This document shows positions 43,585 to 53,055 of a stretch of 64,000 nucleotides of DNA, piece by piece (positions within the stretch are counted from its first letter, which is position 1; each line of letters opens with the position of its first letter). Source of the DNA: Litorivita pollutaquae (GTDB taxonomy: Bacteria; Pseudomonadota; Alphaproteobacteria; Rhodobacterales; Rhodobacteraceae); the NCBI RefSeq assembly GCF_003205515.1, contig NZ_KZ826482.1:1-64000 (forward strand), read 5' to 3'. The notes beneath the pieces are model-generated. The model saw only the letters and a list, made by a program, of their open reading frames with translations. It was not told the origin of the DNA and searched no databases. The position numbers were made by a program, and so were the translations under genes.

Positions 43585-44286
43585 TTAGGCCTGCGCTTGG
43601 TTATGTTTGCGCGCAATAAACTCTTTGGCCGTCTCCACCGCAACGGCGGCATCGCGGCAATAGGCATCGGCGCCAATGGCCTTGCCGAATTCCTCGTTCA
43701 AGGGCGCGCCGCCGACGAAGACGAAATAGTCGTCGCGGATCCCGTGTTCGACCATCGTGTCGATCACGATCTTCATATAGGGCATCGTGGTGGTCAAAAG
43801 CGCCGACATGCCGATGATATCGGCCCCTTCGGCTTTGGCGGTGTCGATGTAATTCTCAACCGGATTGTTGATGCCAAGATCGACAACCTCGAAACCGGCG
43901 CCTTCCATCATCATCGCCACAAGGTTCTTGCCGATATCGTGGATATCGCCTTTGACCGTGCCGATCACCAGCTTGCCCATGCGCGGCGCGCCGGTCTCGA
44001 TCAGCAGCGGTTTGAGAATATTCATTCCGCCCTTCATGGCATTTGCGGCCAAAAGCACCTCTGGCACAAACAAGATCCCGTCGCGGAAATCATTGCCGAC
44101 AATGGTCATGCCGCCGACAAGCGATTGGGTCAGGATGTCATAGGGGGTCCATTTGCGTTCCAGCAAAATGTTCACACCTTCTTCGATTTCTTCCTTCATG
44201 CCGTCGTAGAGATCGTCATACATCTGTTGGACAAGTTCGTCGTCGTCCAGATCAGCGAGGATAATGTCGTCTTGGTCGTCAGACAT
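43585..44286 (-). CDS. Corrinoid-binding methyl-carrier protein (MtbC-like)
   Basis: A 233-residue methyl-carrier. The N-terminal half is the helical cap of methionine-synthase type (VNILLERKWTPYDILTQSLV); the C-terminal half binds cobalamin through the motif GDIHDIGKN, whose histidine is the lower axial ligand, then SALLTTTMPYMK and FVGGAPLNEEF. Such proteins shuttle a methyl group between a substrate-specific methyltransferase and an acceptor such as homocysteine or folate. The ATG at 44286 has AAGGAACG. The likely partners are DUF1638 (downstream) and Bmt (1.4 kb upstream on the same strand). Confidence 0.88.
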   Translation of the reverse strand: MSDDQDDIILADLDDDELVQQMYDDLYDGMKEEIEEGVNILLERKWTPYDILTQSLVGGMTIVGNDFRDGILFVPEVLLAANAMKGGMNILKPLLIETGAPRMGKLVIGTVKGDIHDIGKNLVAMMMEGAGFEVVDLGINNPVENYIDTAKAEGADIIGMSALLTTTMPYMKIVIDTMVEHGIRDDYFVFVGGAPLNEEFGKAIGADAYCRDAAVAVETAKEFIARKHNQAQA

Positions 44287-44467
44287 GCGGGTCGTTCCTT
44301 GGCTTGGCGCCTTTCGGCGCATGCGGGTCTTTGTGCCAGAATGTGCGGCGTGCGGCCCTGAAGCTGCACAGATAGCGACATAGGCGAAGGCTTGACCGAC
44401 TTATAGAGGTAAAAACGCTGATGTGGTGTGAAAAATTCTCATGCAGATCTTGGGGGTTGTTGCATTT

Positions 44468-44482
44468 GTTCTTGTTATGTTC
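44468..44482 (+). promoter_or_regulatory. LexA (SOS) box, alphaproteobacterial type
   Basis: GTTC (44468-44471), seven bases, GTTC (44479-44482): the GTTC-N7-GTTC direct repeat recognised by LexA in alphaproteobacteria. It lies 13 to 27 bases before the chosen start of the radical SAM gene, so that gene is probably induced by DNA damage. Confidence 0.7.
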
Positions 44483-44494
44483 GATGATCCACCT

Positions 44495-45667
44495 ATGCCC
44501 GTTCATGAGGATCCCTTTGGTTTGCCGCCGCTGCCTGCAGATGCCGCGCCCGACTGCGGTGCGCAGGTCGCCCCTGCGCCGGGGCGCGCAGCGCAAAGCA
44601 ACCCTACGGGCCGCTATGAGCCTATGATACGCGCCGCCGCGCACGACGGATGGGACATCGAAGAGACTATGCCACCGCTGCGCACGCAGGTCAGCCATGA
44701 GCGCCCGCGCAGTGTGATCACCTATAACCGCTCGCCGGATTTGCCCTTTGATCGTTCGATCAACCCCTATCGCGGGTGTGAGCACGGATGCATTTATTGC
44801 TTCGCCCGGCCGACCCATGCCTATTTGGGCCTGTCGCCCGGATTGGATTTTGAAACCCAGCTGATCGCCCGCCCCGAGGCCCCGCAGGTTTTGGCGCGTG
44901 AGCTGTCGGCGAGATCCTATCGCTGCGCACCGATTGCCATCGGCACCAATACCGATCCGTATCAACCTATTGAGCAAACCGAAGGCGTAATGCGCGCCTG
45001 CCTTGAGGTTCTGCGCGCCGCGAAACACCCCGTGGCGATTGTCACCAAAGGCACGTTGATCGAACGCGATATCGATATTTTGTCGGATATGGCCCGTGAG
45101 GGCCTGTGCCGTGTGGGAATTTCGGTGACCACGCTTGACCGCCATATTGCCCGCAAGATGGAACCGCGCGTGCCGCCGCCGGCGCGGCGCTTGCAGGTGA
45201 TCAAACGGCTCAGCGAAGCGGGCATTCCTGTGCGGATCATGACATCACCCGTCGTGCCCGGATTGACCGATCACGAGATCGAGGCACTTTTGGCGGCGGG
45301 TAAAGAGGCGGGGGCCGATGCCGCCAGCTGGATCATGCTGCGCCTGCCGCTTGAGGTTGCGCCGCTGTTCGAAGAATGGCTGTCAGCCGCATTTCCAGAT
45401 CGCGCCGCCCGCGTGATGTCGCATGTGCGCGCCATGCATGGTGGCGACACCTATCGCAGCGATTGGCATAAACGCATGCGCGGCGAGGGGCCTTATGCGG
45501 ATGTGATCGCCGGACGGTTCAAATTGGCGGCGCGAAAACTCGGGTTGGATGCGCCGCAACCGAAGTTGCGCTGTGATCTCTTTGTGCCGCCTGCGTCCGA
45601 CGCGGCCAGAAAGAAGAAACCGCCCGCACAGGAGGCGCAGGCGGATCGGCAATTGTCATTGTTTTAG
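44495..45667 (+). CDS. PA0069 family radical SAM protein (SplB-like)
   Basis: A 390-residue radical SAM enzyme related to the spore photoproduct lyase group. The iron-sulfur cluster motif is CEHGCIYCFARPTH (C-x3-C-x2-C), SNPTGRYEP and ITYNRSPDLPFDRSINPYRG are family landmarks, and GISVTTLD and RIMTSPVVPGLTD follow in the barrel. The reaction is unknown, but a DNA-repair link is suggested by the SOS box in its promoter. Longer in-frame starts at 44441 and 44477 would put the LexA box inside the coding region, so ATG 44495 is preferred. It is the only plus-strand gene in this cluster. Confidence 0.85.
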   Translation: MPVHEDPFGLPPLPADAAPDCGAQVAPAPGRAAQSNPTGRYEPMIRAAAHDGWDIEETMPPLRTQVSHERPRSVITYNRSPDLPFDRSINPYRGCEHGCIYCFARPTHAYLGLSPGLDFETQLIARPEAPQVLARELSARSYRCAPIAIGTNTDPYQPIEQTEGVMRACLEVLRAAKHPVAIVTKGTLIERDIDILSDMAREGLCRVGISVTTLDRHIARKMEPRVPPPARRLQVIKRLSEAGIPVRIMTSPVVPGLTDHEIEALLAAGKEAGADAASWIMLRLPLEVAPLFEEWLSAAFPDRAARVMSHVRAMHGGDTYRSDWHKRMRGEGPYADVIAGRFKLAARKLGLDAPQPKLRCDLFVPPASDAARKKKPPAQEAQADRQLSLF

Positions 45668-45698
45668 GGGCAGTGTTCCAGGCGCGGTTGCCGCGTGC

Positions 45699-46718
45699 TT
45701 ATTTGCGGCGACGGCGGCCGCGCGTGCGCATGCTTTCGGGATCTTCGCCCTCGCCGGTGCCGTCATTGGCCGAAGAAAACCCGCCCATACCTTCGGCAAT
45801 GGTTTCCAGGGTTGGACGCCCGCGTTTGGGGCGGGTGCTGAGGGCCTCGTGCATTGCGGCCAGATGCTCGGCCATGGTGCCGCAGCAGCCGCCAATGATT
45901 TTCGCGCCCGCATCGCGTGCCAAACAAGCATATTCGGCCATCAGCTCGGGCGTGCCATCATAGTGAATGTGCCCATCGACGTATTTCGGGATGCCCGCGT
46001 TGCCCTTGGCGATCACGGGGCGTTCGACACCTGCCGCCGTGAAGCCCAAAACCGTGCGCAACAGATCCGCCGCCCCGACGCCGCAATTCGCGCCAAAGGC
46101 CAACGGCGGGTTCGGCAGGGCTTCGACCATCTCGACCATTTGCGCCGAGGTGACACCCATCATCGTGCGCCCTGCGGTGTCGAAACTCATCGTGCCGCAC
46201 CACGGCATATCTGCCAGACGAAAGGCTTCTGCTGCGGCTTTATATTCTTCGGGGGCCGAGATCGTCTCAAGCCACAACACATCCGCGCCGCCTTCCTTGA
46301 GGCCTTCGGCTTGCTCGTGGAAAATTTCCACGGCCAATTCATGCGTCATCGGGCCCATTGGCGCAAAAATATCGCCGGTTGGCCCGACCGAACCGGCCAC
46401 GACCACGGGCCGTCCCGCTGCATCGGCGACATCACGGCCCAATTCGGCAGCGATTCGCGACAATTCACGGGCGCGTTTTTCCGCATTGTGCAACTTAAGA
46501 CGGCTGGCATTGCCGCCAAAGGAGTTGGTCAAAAACAAATCCGATCCCGCATCCACCGCCAATTTATAGAGCGCGCGAATGCGGTCGGGATGCTCTTCAT
46601 TCCACATTTCGGGTGCATCGCCGGAGGTCAGCCCCATATTGAACAGGTTCGTCCCCGTGGCGCCGTCGGTCAGGATCCATTCGCGGGTTTCGATCATTTT
46701 CGACAGGGCATTGGTCAT
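45699..46718 (-). CDS. bmt: Betaine-homocysteine S-methyltransferase
   Basis: A 339-residue zinc enzyme that transfers a methyl group from glycine betaine to homocysteine. The homocysteine-binding domain shows TDGATGTNLFNMGL, TNSFGGN, and the zinc cysteines in GANCG and GGCCGT. The C-terminus ends in an arginine-lysine tail. In roseobacters the gene is known to sit with corrinoid and DUF1638 genes; that trio is present here. A GGTGAACCG precedes the ATG. Confidence 0.9.
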   Translation of the reverse strand: MTNALSKMIETREWILTDGATGTNLFNMGLTSGDAPEMWNEEHPDRIRALYKLAVDAGSDLFLTNSFGGNASRLKLHNAEKRARELSRIAAELGRDVADAAGRPVVVAGSVGPTGDIFAPMGPMTHELAVEIFHEQAEGLKEGGADVLWLETISAPEEYKAAAEAFRLADMPWCGTMSFDTAGRTMMGVTSAQMVEMVEALPNPPLAFGANCGVGAADLLRTVLGFTAAGVERPVIAKGNAGIPKYVDGHIHYDGTPELMAEYACLARDAGAKIIGGCCGTMAEHLAAMHEALSTRPKRGRPTLETIAEGMGGFSSANDGTGEGEDPESMRTRGRRRRK

Positions 46719-46806
46719 CGGTTCACCTTTTGCGGCATGTTGGATTTCTCGCGCTTCCCCCTCGCATGTTTAGGCAGGCAAGACAAATTATTTTCCCGCA
46801 TAAGGA

Positions 46807-48828
46807 TTATGAAATCTGCGGGTCCTGGGCCTCTGTGGGAGGGAGCGGCCTCGTGGGTGTCAGGTGCACTTCGCGGGCCAAATCCGCCGCCGCCAATGCC
46901 ATCGCAGGCCAAGAGGGCGCCGCCATGTAAAGTGGTTCTAGATGCGGTTTGAAGCACATCTTGAATTGCACCAATCCCAAGCCGCCGGTTTTCTGCGCCG
47001 CCCATCGGCGCAGCCGCGCGATGAGACCGGTGCGCCGGCTGCTGGCCTCTTCGGGGTTGGGCAAAGCGGGCAGCGCCGCGAGGGACAGGCGGGTGCGGGT
47101 TTCGGATGCCGCATCGGCAATGGCCGCATGGACCAACGCGTGCATCGTGCCGTCCGGCGCCTCGGCGCGCGCGCGCATCAGATCAAGGCAAATTTCATGG
47201 TCCGAGACGTGGAAGCTCACAAAACCGGTCAATAGACCGTTGTGATAGGCCAAATACACCCTTTGCCCGCGCAGATAATGCGCACAATATCGCCCCATCG
47301 ACACGCCGCGCGCCGTCCCATGCGCAGCGGACCATGCGGCGTCGACCTCGGCCATATCGCACAAGGGTAAGTGATCGGCGCGCCGCACCGTGACGCCGGC
47401 CTTGTCCGCTTGTTTGAGCTTGCGGCGCAACTGCCGGTAGGCGCTGCCTTCGGTGCGAAACTGCTGCGGATTCACCACCGCTTCATTGGCCACATGCAAA
47501 AGCCTCATGCCGCTGCGGCGAAGCCCTGCCGCATCGCGCGCCGAGCATTTATAAACGCAGGGCGTCTTGTTGGTCTCGCGCGCAAGGCGGCGCAGGTCAG
47601 ACGCCAGATCCCGGCTTTGGCCACGCAACGGATCAAACAATTGCGTGATGGTTTGCGCGGTCTCGATCAAAGCGGCACTGGCCTCTCCGGCTTTGAGAAG
47701 GGTTGCTCCATTTTGACGGATCACCCCCAACTCTGATCGTTTTGCCGCCCGCAAGGAGGGATCCAACGCGGGGCAATAGCACGCCGTGACGGGCGCGGCG
47801 GGCGCCCGAACGGGGCGCGGTCGCAGCAAGACCGCCCCCGCAATCACCGCCGGAAGGGCATAGTAAACGATTCGAAAGGCAATGATCGCGGCGATCAATT
47901 CGGCCTCGGGCAGGGTGGGCAGCAATGTGAGCATCGCCAATTCAAATGGTCCGACCCCACCGGGGGTGCCGGAAATCAACGCGGCGCCGAGCGCGAGCAA
48001 GAACACCGGATAGAGGGTTTGTAACCCGATGGAGATGGTGTCCGGCAAGAGCACCTGCAACGCGGTGGCCGCCGCCAACGTGTCAAGCAAGGTAAACCCG
48101 GCAATCGCCAATAGCGCGCTGAGGCTGGGCAGGCGGATATGCCACCGCATCACGCGGATGTCGGGGCGCAAAAATGCGAGGATCACAAGCCCCGAAGCCC
48201 CGCAGATGACCGTGGCTGACAAGAGCGCGGGAAAACCCGGGCCGGGCAAAACCAATCCGGCAATGGCGGTGATCAAGGCCCAACCGGCCAAAAACGACAA
48301 GGCCACGGTGGTCGAAATCTTGGTGGCGGTCACCAATCCCATATCGGGCAATAGCCGCCAGCGCGCCAAAGCGCCGGTCAAAACCCCCATTCCGAGGGTC
48401 TGCGCCGCCGCGACGGATATTGCGCCGGTCCGGGTTGCGGTGCGGGTGGTGAATCCCGTGCGCAAATGCCGGTGCACCACCGCGTCATAGCGCCCCACCG
48501 CCCAAAAGCTTAGCCCCGTCGCACCGAGGGCGGCCATCCATTGCGGCAAGCTCACCGCGGCAAGCGCCGCAGCGATACGGGCGGTATCCATCGCCGCAAT
48601 CCGGTGCCACAACAACCACAGCCCGAGGATGCCAATGGCCATGGGGGCGATCTGGCGCAATATCTGTTGCCACAGCGGCGGGCGCGGGCGCGGCGCGACT
48701 TTTTGCGCGGCGATGATGACCGGGGCGTAGCGTTGCTGTGCCCCCCTTTGGGGGCTGATATATTTTGGCACGGATACTCTCTCCCAATCACACGTCATAG
48801 GAGGTAGCGGAACCCGCGTTACGCGCAT
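46807..48828 (-). CDS. MprF-like flippase/phosphatidylglycerol lysyltransferase family protein
   Basis: A 673-residue membrane protein with the MprF layout. Residues 50 to about 335 form ten or so membrane helices (lysylphosphatidylglycerol synthetase TM region: GILGLWLLWHRI, GALISGTPGGVGPFELAML); the cytoplasmic C-terminal half (about 365-640) is a DUF2156-type GNAT acyltransferase fold with GRYCAHYLRGQRVYLAYHNG. The family aminoacylates and flips membrane lipids, giving resistance to cationic peptides; amino acid specificity cannot be inferred. The start is uncertain: 48828 and 48798 are both in frame and neither has a clear ribosome binding site. Confidence 0.75.
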   Translation of the reverse strand: MRVTRVPLPPMTCDWERVSVPKYISPQRGAQQRYAPVIIAAQKVAPRPRPPLWQQILRQIAPMAIGILGLWLLWHRIAAMDTARIAAALAAVSLPQWMAALGATGLSFWAVGRYDAVVHRHLRTGFTTRTATRTGAISVAAAQTLGMGVLTGALARWRLLPDMGLVTATKISTTVALSFLAGWALITAIAGLVLPGPGFPALLSATVICGASGLVILAFLRPDIRVMRWHIRLPSLSALLAIAGFTLLDTLAAATALQVLLPDTISIGLQTLYPVFLLALGAALISGTPGGVGPFELAMLTLLPTLPEAELIAAIIAFRIVYYALPAVIAGAVLLRPRPVRAPAAPVTACYCPALDPSLRAAKRSELGVIRQNGATLLKAGEASAALIETAQTITQLFDPLRGQSRDLASDLRRLARETNKTPCVYKCSARDAAGLRRSGMRLLHVANEAVVNPQQFRTEGSAYRQLRRKLKQADKAGVTVRRADHLPLCDMAEVDAAWSAAHGTARGVSMGRYCAHYLRGQRVYLAYHNGLLTGFVSFHVSDHEICLDLMRARAEAPDGTMHALVHAAIADAASETRTRLSLAALPALPNPEEASSRRTGLIARLRRWAAQKTGGLGLVQFKMCFKPHLEPLYMAAPSWPAMALAAADLAREVHLTPTRPLPPTEAQDPQIS

Positions 48829-49018
48829 GTTAATGCGCGCGGCCGTAACAGATTGCTCTTTAGTGAAATTGCACAGGTCTACAGAATAACCCGCACCGGA
48901 AGCAGATGAATATATACGCGCAAAGCATTGATATAACTAAAAACGCGCGCCACATATCGCGGCACGCGTCTGTCATGTAGGGGGGGTGTCAGAGCGTACA
49001 CCAACGGGCATCAATCGC

Positions 49019-49333
49019 TTAGTCGTTTTTCATCAACTCGATTTTGGCCGCGGCCAGAAACTCTGCCATTTTTGCGCGCACGGTGTCTGCATCGGCGATA
49101 TCGCCCAAATCGCCAACGACTTTGCGCACCACATCTTCATGGCCGGCTTCTTCGAAATCGGCCTTCACGACCGAAGCGGCATAGGCGGTGGCCTCGTCGC
49201 CCGAACGGCCCATCAATTCCGCAGCCCATAGGCCAAGCATTTTGTTGCACCGTGCCTGCGCTTTGAACAGCATTTCTTCGTCATGGGCGTATTTTGCTTC
49301 AAACGCGTTTTCGCGGTCATCGAATGTGGTCAT
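49019..49333 (-). CDS. F1Fo-ATPase zeta inhibitor subunit (DUF1476)
   Basis: A 104-residue helical protein (MTTFDDRENAFEAKYAHDEE...), with the family run KAQARCNKMLGLWAAELMG. DUF1476 is the zeta subunit of alphaproteobacterial ATP synthase, which blocks reverse rotation of F1 through its N-terminus. The ATG at 49333 is preferred, because upstream codons lack homology and extend into the purC promoter. It is divergent from purC. Confidence 0.85.
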   Translation of the reverse strand: MTTFDDRENAFEAKYAHDEEMLFKAQARCNKMLGLWAAELMGRSGDEATAYAASVVKADFEEAGHEDVVRKVVGDLGDIADADTVRAKMAEFLAAAKIELMKND

Positions 49334-49494
49334 GGGAACTCTCCCCCGGCTGCCATTAATATCAGCTCCTAGGTATGCTACTCTGGGCGATAAGGTGCAA
49401 GAGGGGGTGTTGATCTTGCGGCAATCGGGCCCATGCACTAAGAGGGCGGCAAGACGGCGGGGACTCATCCGCGCCCGCAGGAGACGGAGCTGGC

Positions 49495-50256
49495 ATGGCA
49501 CGCGGCAAGAAAATCTACGAAGGCAAGGCGAAAACCCTTTATGAAGGCCCCGAACCGGGCACAATTATTCAATATTTCAAGGATGACGCAACCGCTTTCA
49601 ACGCCGAGAAAAAAGCTGTGATTGAAGGCAAAGGCGTGTTGAACAACATGCTGTCCGAATATTTCATGACCGGATTGGCGCAGGTTGGCGTGCCGACACA
49701 TTTTCTTAAGCGGCTCAATATGCGCGAGCAACTGGTGCGTGCGTGCGAAATCGTGCCGCTCGAAGTGATTGTGCGCAACTATGCCGCCGGTTCCATGGCC
49801 AAACGGCTTGGCATCGAAGAGGGCACGCAATTGCCGCGCCCGATCGTCGAATATTGCTACAAAGATGATGCATTGGGCGATCCATTGGTCACCGAAGAAC
49901 ATATCGCCGCCTTTGGATGGGCCAGCCAGCAGGACATGGACGATATCTTGAGCCTTGCGTTGCGGGTCAATGATTTCCTTGCCGGTGTCATGTACGGCGT
50001 GGGCATTAAATTGGTGGACTTCAAAATCGAAATCGGCCGCGTCTATGATGGTGATTTCCAACGGCTGATCGTGGCCGATGAAATCAGCCCCGACAGCTGC
50101 CGCCTTTGGGATATGAAGACCGGCGAGAAGCTCGACAAAGACGTGTTCCGCCGCGATTTGGGGTCCCTGACCCATGCTTATACCGAGGTCGCAACCCGTC
50201 TTGGTGTCATGCCCAAAAACAACCCGCAGCCCGGCAAGCCGACGCTGATCAACTGA
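49495..50256 (+). CDS. purC: Phosphoribosylaminoimidazole-succinocarboxamide synthase
   Basis: A 253-residue purine enzyme that joins aspartate to CAIR, using ATP. It begins [16 protein letters not shown] and has [31 protein letters not shown] and [15 protein letters not shown] 49495 is preceded by GGAGACGGAG. It starts a purC-purS-purQ set; purL is not adjacent. Confidence 0.95.
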   Translation: MARGKKIYEGKAKTLYEGPEPGTIIQYFKDDATAFNAEKKAVIEGKGVLNNMLSEYFMTGLAQVGVPTHFLKRLNMREQLVRACEIVPLEVIVRNYAAGSMAKRLGIEEGTQLPRPIVEYCYKDDALGDPLVTEEHIAAFGWASQQDMDDILSLALRVNDFLAGVMYGVGIKLVDFKIEIGRVYDGDFQRLIVADEISPDSCRLWDMKTGEKLDKDVFRRDLGSLTHAYTEVATRLGVMPKNNPQPGKPTLIN

Positions 50257-50343
50257 ACCCGCGCAGCCGCGCATCCCATCTGGCGGCAGGTCCCGCCGCA
50301 GGTCCATTTGGCGGGGCAACCCGCAGGTTTACGGAGAGCCGAA

Positions 50344-50574
50344 ATGAAAGCACGCGTCCACGTCATGTTGAAAACCGGGGTTTTGGATCCGCAAGGCGAG
50401 GCCGTGCGTCACGCGCTTGGCAGCCTCGGGTTTGAAGGCGTTAATGGCGTACGCCAAGGCAAGGTGATCGAATTGGATCTGGCCGAGGGCACCACCGAAG
50501 CGCAAGTGACCGAAATGTGCGAGAAGCTGCTCGCCAATACGGTGATCGAGAGCTACTCGGTGGAGATGTCCTGA
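50344..50574 (+). CDS. purS: Phosphoribosylformylglycinamidine synthase subunit PurS
   Basis: A 76-residue subunit that holds PurQ to PurL. It has the fold segments MKARVHVMLKTGVLDPQGEAV and LGFEGVNGVRQGKVIELDL. ATG 50344 has GGAGAG upstream, and its TGATG overlap with purQ couples translation. Length is typical. Confidence 0.93.
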   Translation: MKARVHVMLKTGVLDPQGEAVRHALGSLGFEGVNGVRQGKVIELDLAEGTTEAQVTEMCEKLLANTVIESYSVEMS

Positions 50575-51242
50575 TGCACGCCGCTGTCCTTGTTTTCCCC
50601 GGCTCCAATTGCGATCGCGATTTGGCCGTGGCCTTTGAGAAATCCGGCGCCAAGGTGTCGATGGTCTGGCACAAGGATGCGGCATTGCCGGCCGGTGTGG
50701 ATATTGTCGGCGTGCCGGGCGGGTTTTCCTATGGGGATTACCTGCGTTGCGGCGCAATTGCCGCCAATTCGCCGATTTGCGGCGCGCTTAAAACCCATGT
50801 CGAGCGGGGCGGTTATGCGCTTGGAATTTGCAACGGGTTTCAGGTGCTGACCGAAACCCACCTGCTTCCGGGGGCGTTGCGCCGCAATGCCGGGATCAAA
50901 TACATTTGCGACACTGTGGAATTGCAGGTCGCCACCGCCGATAGTGCTTTTACCAGCGGCTATACCAAAGACGCGGTGATCAACGTGCCGATCGCCCATC
51001 ACGATGGCAATTACTTTGCCGATGATGAGACGTTGGCACGGCTCGAAGGCGAAGACCGCATCGCCTTTACCTACGCCAAGAACCCCAACGGTTCGGTGCG
51101 CGATATTGCCGGTATCTTGTCGGAAAATCGCCGGGTTCTGGGAATGATGCCCCACCCCGAGCGGGCGTTGGAAGCCACCCATGGCAACACGGACGGTGTG
51201 GCAATGTTCCGCGCATTGATGGACACGATGGCCACGGCCTGA
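50574..51242 (+). CDS. purQ: Phosphoribosylformylglycinamidine synthase subunit PurQ
   Basis: A 222-residue glutaminase subunit of FGAM synthase. The class I glutamine amidotransferase triad is visible: Cys in LGICNGFQVL, His and Glu in MMPHPERALE; the N-terminus is VLVFPGSNCDRD. ATG 50574 overlaps the purS stop (TGATG). The operon ends here; the next gene, dctB-like, begins 37 bases later. Confidence 0.95.
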   Translation: MHAAVLVFPGSNCDRDLAVAFEKSGAKVSMVWHKDAALPAGVDIVGVPGGFSYGDYLRCGAIAANSPICGALKTHVERGGYALGICNGFQVLTETHLLPGALRRNAGIKYICDTVELQVATADSAFTSGYTKDAVINVPIAHHDGNYFADDETLARLEGEDRIAFTYAKNPNGSVRDIAGILSENRRVLGMMPHPERALEATHGNTDGVAMFRALMDTMATA

Positions 51243-51279
51243 CCTTGCCGTGGCGTGTTGTGCGGCGTAATCTGATCCG

Positions 51280-53049
51280 ATGAAAGCGCCGCCTGCCTCC
51301 AGTCCTGCCACACAAAGCAAACGTGCCCCGATGACCGGCTGGCGCACGCGGCTGGCGCTTGCTTTTCTGGTGATTTTGGCCGTGGTGACGGTATTTTTCA
51401 CCAACCGCGCCTTGACCCATCGCTTCACCGAAAACACCCGTAACCGCGCCGAATTGCGGCTGACGCTTTATTCGGGCAATCTGTTGAGTGAACTGCGTCA
51501 GAACGCCATTGTGCCGCAACTTTTGGCGCGCGATCCGACATTGATCGCGGCGTTGAATTCCTCCAACTATGCGCTTTCAACGCAACGGCTTATTTCCTTT
51601 GTCGAAGAGATCGGCGCCGCCTCTTTAACGTTGATGGACCGCGACGGGCGCACGGTGGCGGCCACTGATCGCAACGTTTTGGGGCAAAATCACCGCTCAG
51701 CCCCGTATTTTGTCGACGCCATTCGCTCCCCCGACACGGTGTTTACCGTGCTGGAGCGCGAGGTCGGCGGTTATCGTTTTACCTATTCGCGGCGTTTGGA
51801 AAGCGGGGGGAATGTTGTCGGTGTGATCGTCGCCGAGGTCGATTTGCGCAAGTTTGAACGTGCCTGGGCCGGCATCTCCGATGCGGTTCTTGTCACCGAT
51901 AGCGCCGGCACAATTATCCTTGCGACCGAGCCGCGGTGGCGCGGTCTGACCGAGGATGAGGCTTTGGTGCGCGAACCGGCCGGCAGCGCCATCTTGCGCG
52001 CCATCACCGCCACAACCGATTGGAATGCTTTGCCGGTCGATGCGTATTTGCAGGGCGAAGCGGTGATGCGGATGGAAGGGCGCGTGGCCTTTCGCGGCTG
52101 GCGCATGGCCAGTTTTACCACCTATTCCTCGGTGCGCGAAAAGGTCAACGGCGTGCTGGCGCTCGAAATTATGGGATTCGCTATTCTTCTGGCGGTGGCT
52201 TTCTATTTTCTCAGCCGAAAAACCGCCTCGCGGATGGTATTCTTCCAAGCTGAATCGGCTGAACTTCGCGCATTGAACGCAAGGCTACAGCGGGAAATCG
52301 CCGAACGTAAACGCGTGCAGGAAACCCTCGCCGTGGCCGAACAGACGTTGGCGCAGAGCTCGAAACTCGCGGCCCTCGGAGAGATGTCGGCGGCGGTCAG
52401 CCATGAGCTTAACCAACCGCTTGCGGCGATGAAAACCTATCTGGCGGGGGCGGGGCTTTTGCTGCGCCGGAACCGCCCGGACGAGGCGCTTTCTTCGTTC
52501 CAACGTATCGACGATTTGATCGAACGTATGGGCGCGATCACGCGGCAATTGAAATCCTATGCGCGCAAGGGCGGCGATACCTTGGCGCCGGTAAATATGG
52601 GCGATGCTCTGGCTTCGGCCCTGTCGATGATGGAGCCACAGTTGCGCCAACGCCATGTCAAAATCACCCGCGTGTTGCCCGACGATGCGGTGCAGGTGAT
52701 GGGGGACCGATTGCGTATCGAACAGGTGTTGGTGAACCTGTTGCGCAATGCGTTGGACGCGGTGGACGGCATTGATGATCCACAGATCGATTTGATCCTT
52801 TCGGCCGGGGAAACCGCCACATTGACCGTGCGCGACAATGGTCATGGGATCGCGGACCTCGATACCCTGTTCGAGCCGTTCTACACCACCAAGCAACCGG
52901 GCGATGGTGTCGGGCTGGGGCTTGCCATTTCCTCTGGCATCGTCAACGACCTAGGCGGACGGCTCACGGCGCGCAACGCCGAAGCGGGGGGGGCTGTATT
53001 TGAAATGCAACTGCCTATCTTAACCAACGAGACACAAGCAGCGGAGTAA
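51280..53049 (+). CDS. DctB-like sensor histidine kinase (C4-dicarboxylate sensing type)
   Basis: A 589-residue membrane kinase. A helix near residue 25-45 (LALAFLVILAVVTVFF) is followed by a double-PAS/CACHE periplasmic domain (GRTVAATDRNVLGQNHRSAPYF), a second helix near 290-310, a coiled coil (ARLQREIAERKRVQETLA), and the histidine in SHELNQPLAAM with DNGHGIAD and GLGLAISSGI as ATP-binding parts. This is the DctB pattern for sensing succinate, malate or fumarate. It precedes the response regulator by six bases. No dctPQM transporter is in the window. Confidence 0.8.
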   Translation: MKAPPASSPATQSKRAPMTGWRTRLALAFLVILAVVTVFFTNRALTHRFTENTRNRAELRLTLYSGNLLSELRQNAIVPQLLARDPTLIAALNSSNYALSTQRLISFVEEIGAASLTLMDRDGRTVAATDRNVLGQNHRSAPYFVDAIRSPDTVFTVLEREVGGYRFTYSRRLESGGNVVGVIVAEVDLRKFERAWAGISDAVLVTDSAGTIILATEPRWRGLTEDEALVREPAGSAILRAITATTDWNALPVDAYLQGEAVMRMEGRVAFRGWRMASFTTYSSVREKVNGVLALEIMGFAILLAVAFYFLSRKTASRMVFFQAESAELRALNARLQREIAERKRVQETLAVAEQTLAQSSKLAALGEMSAAVSHELNQPLAAMKTYLAGAGLLLRRNRPDEALSSFQRIDDLIERMGAITRQLKSYARKGGDTLAPVNMGDALASALSMMEPQLRQRHVKITRVLPDDAVQVMGDRLRIEQVLVNLLRNALDAVDGIDDPQIDLILSAGETATLTVRDNGHGIADLDTLFEPFYTTKQPGDGVGLGLAISSGIVNDLGGRLTARNAEAGGAVFEMQLPILTNETQAAE

Positions 53050-53055
53050 TCAACG

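Noticed and set aside
46719-46806. SAM or cobalamin riboswitch before bmt
   Set aside because: The 88 bases are too short for a cobalamin riboswitch and no known SAM-riboswitch core could be seen.
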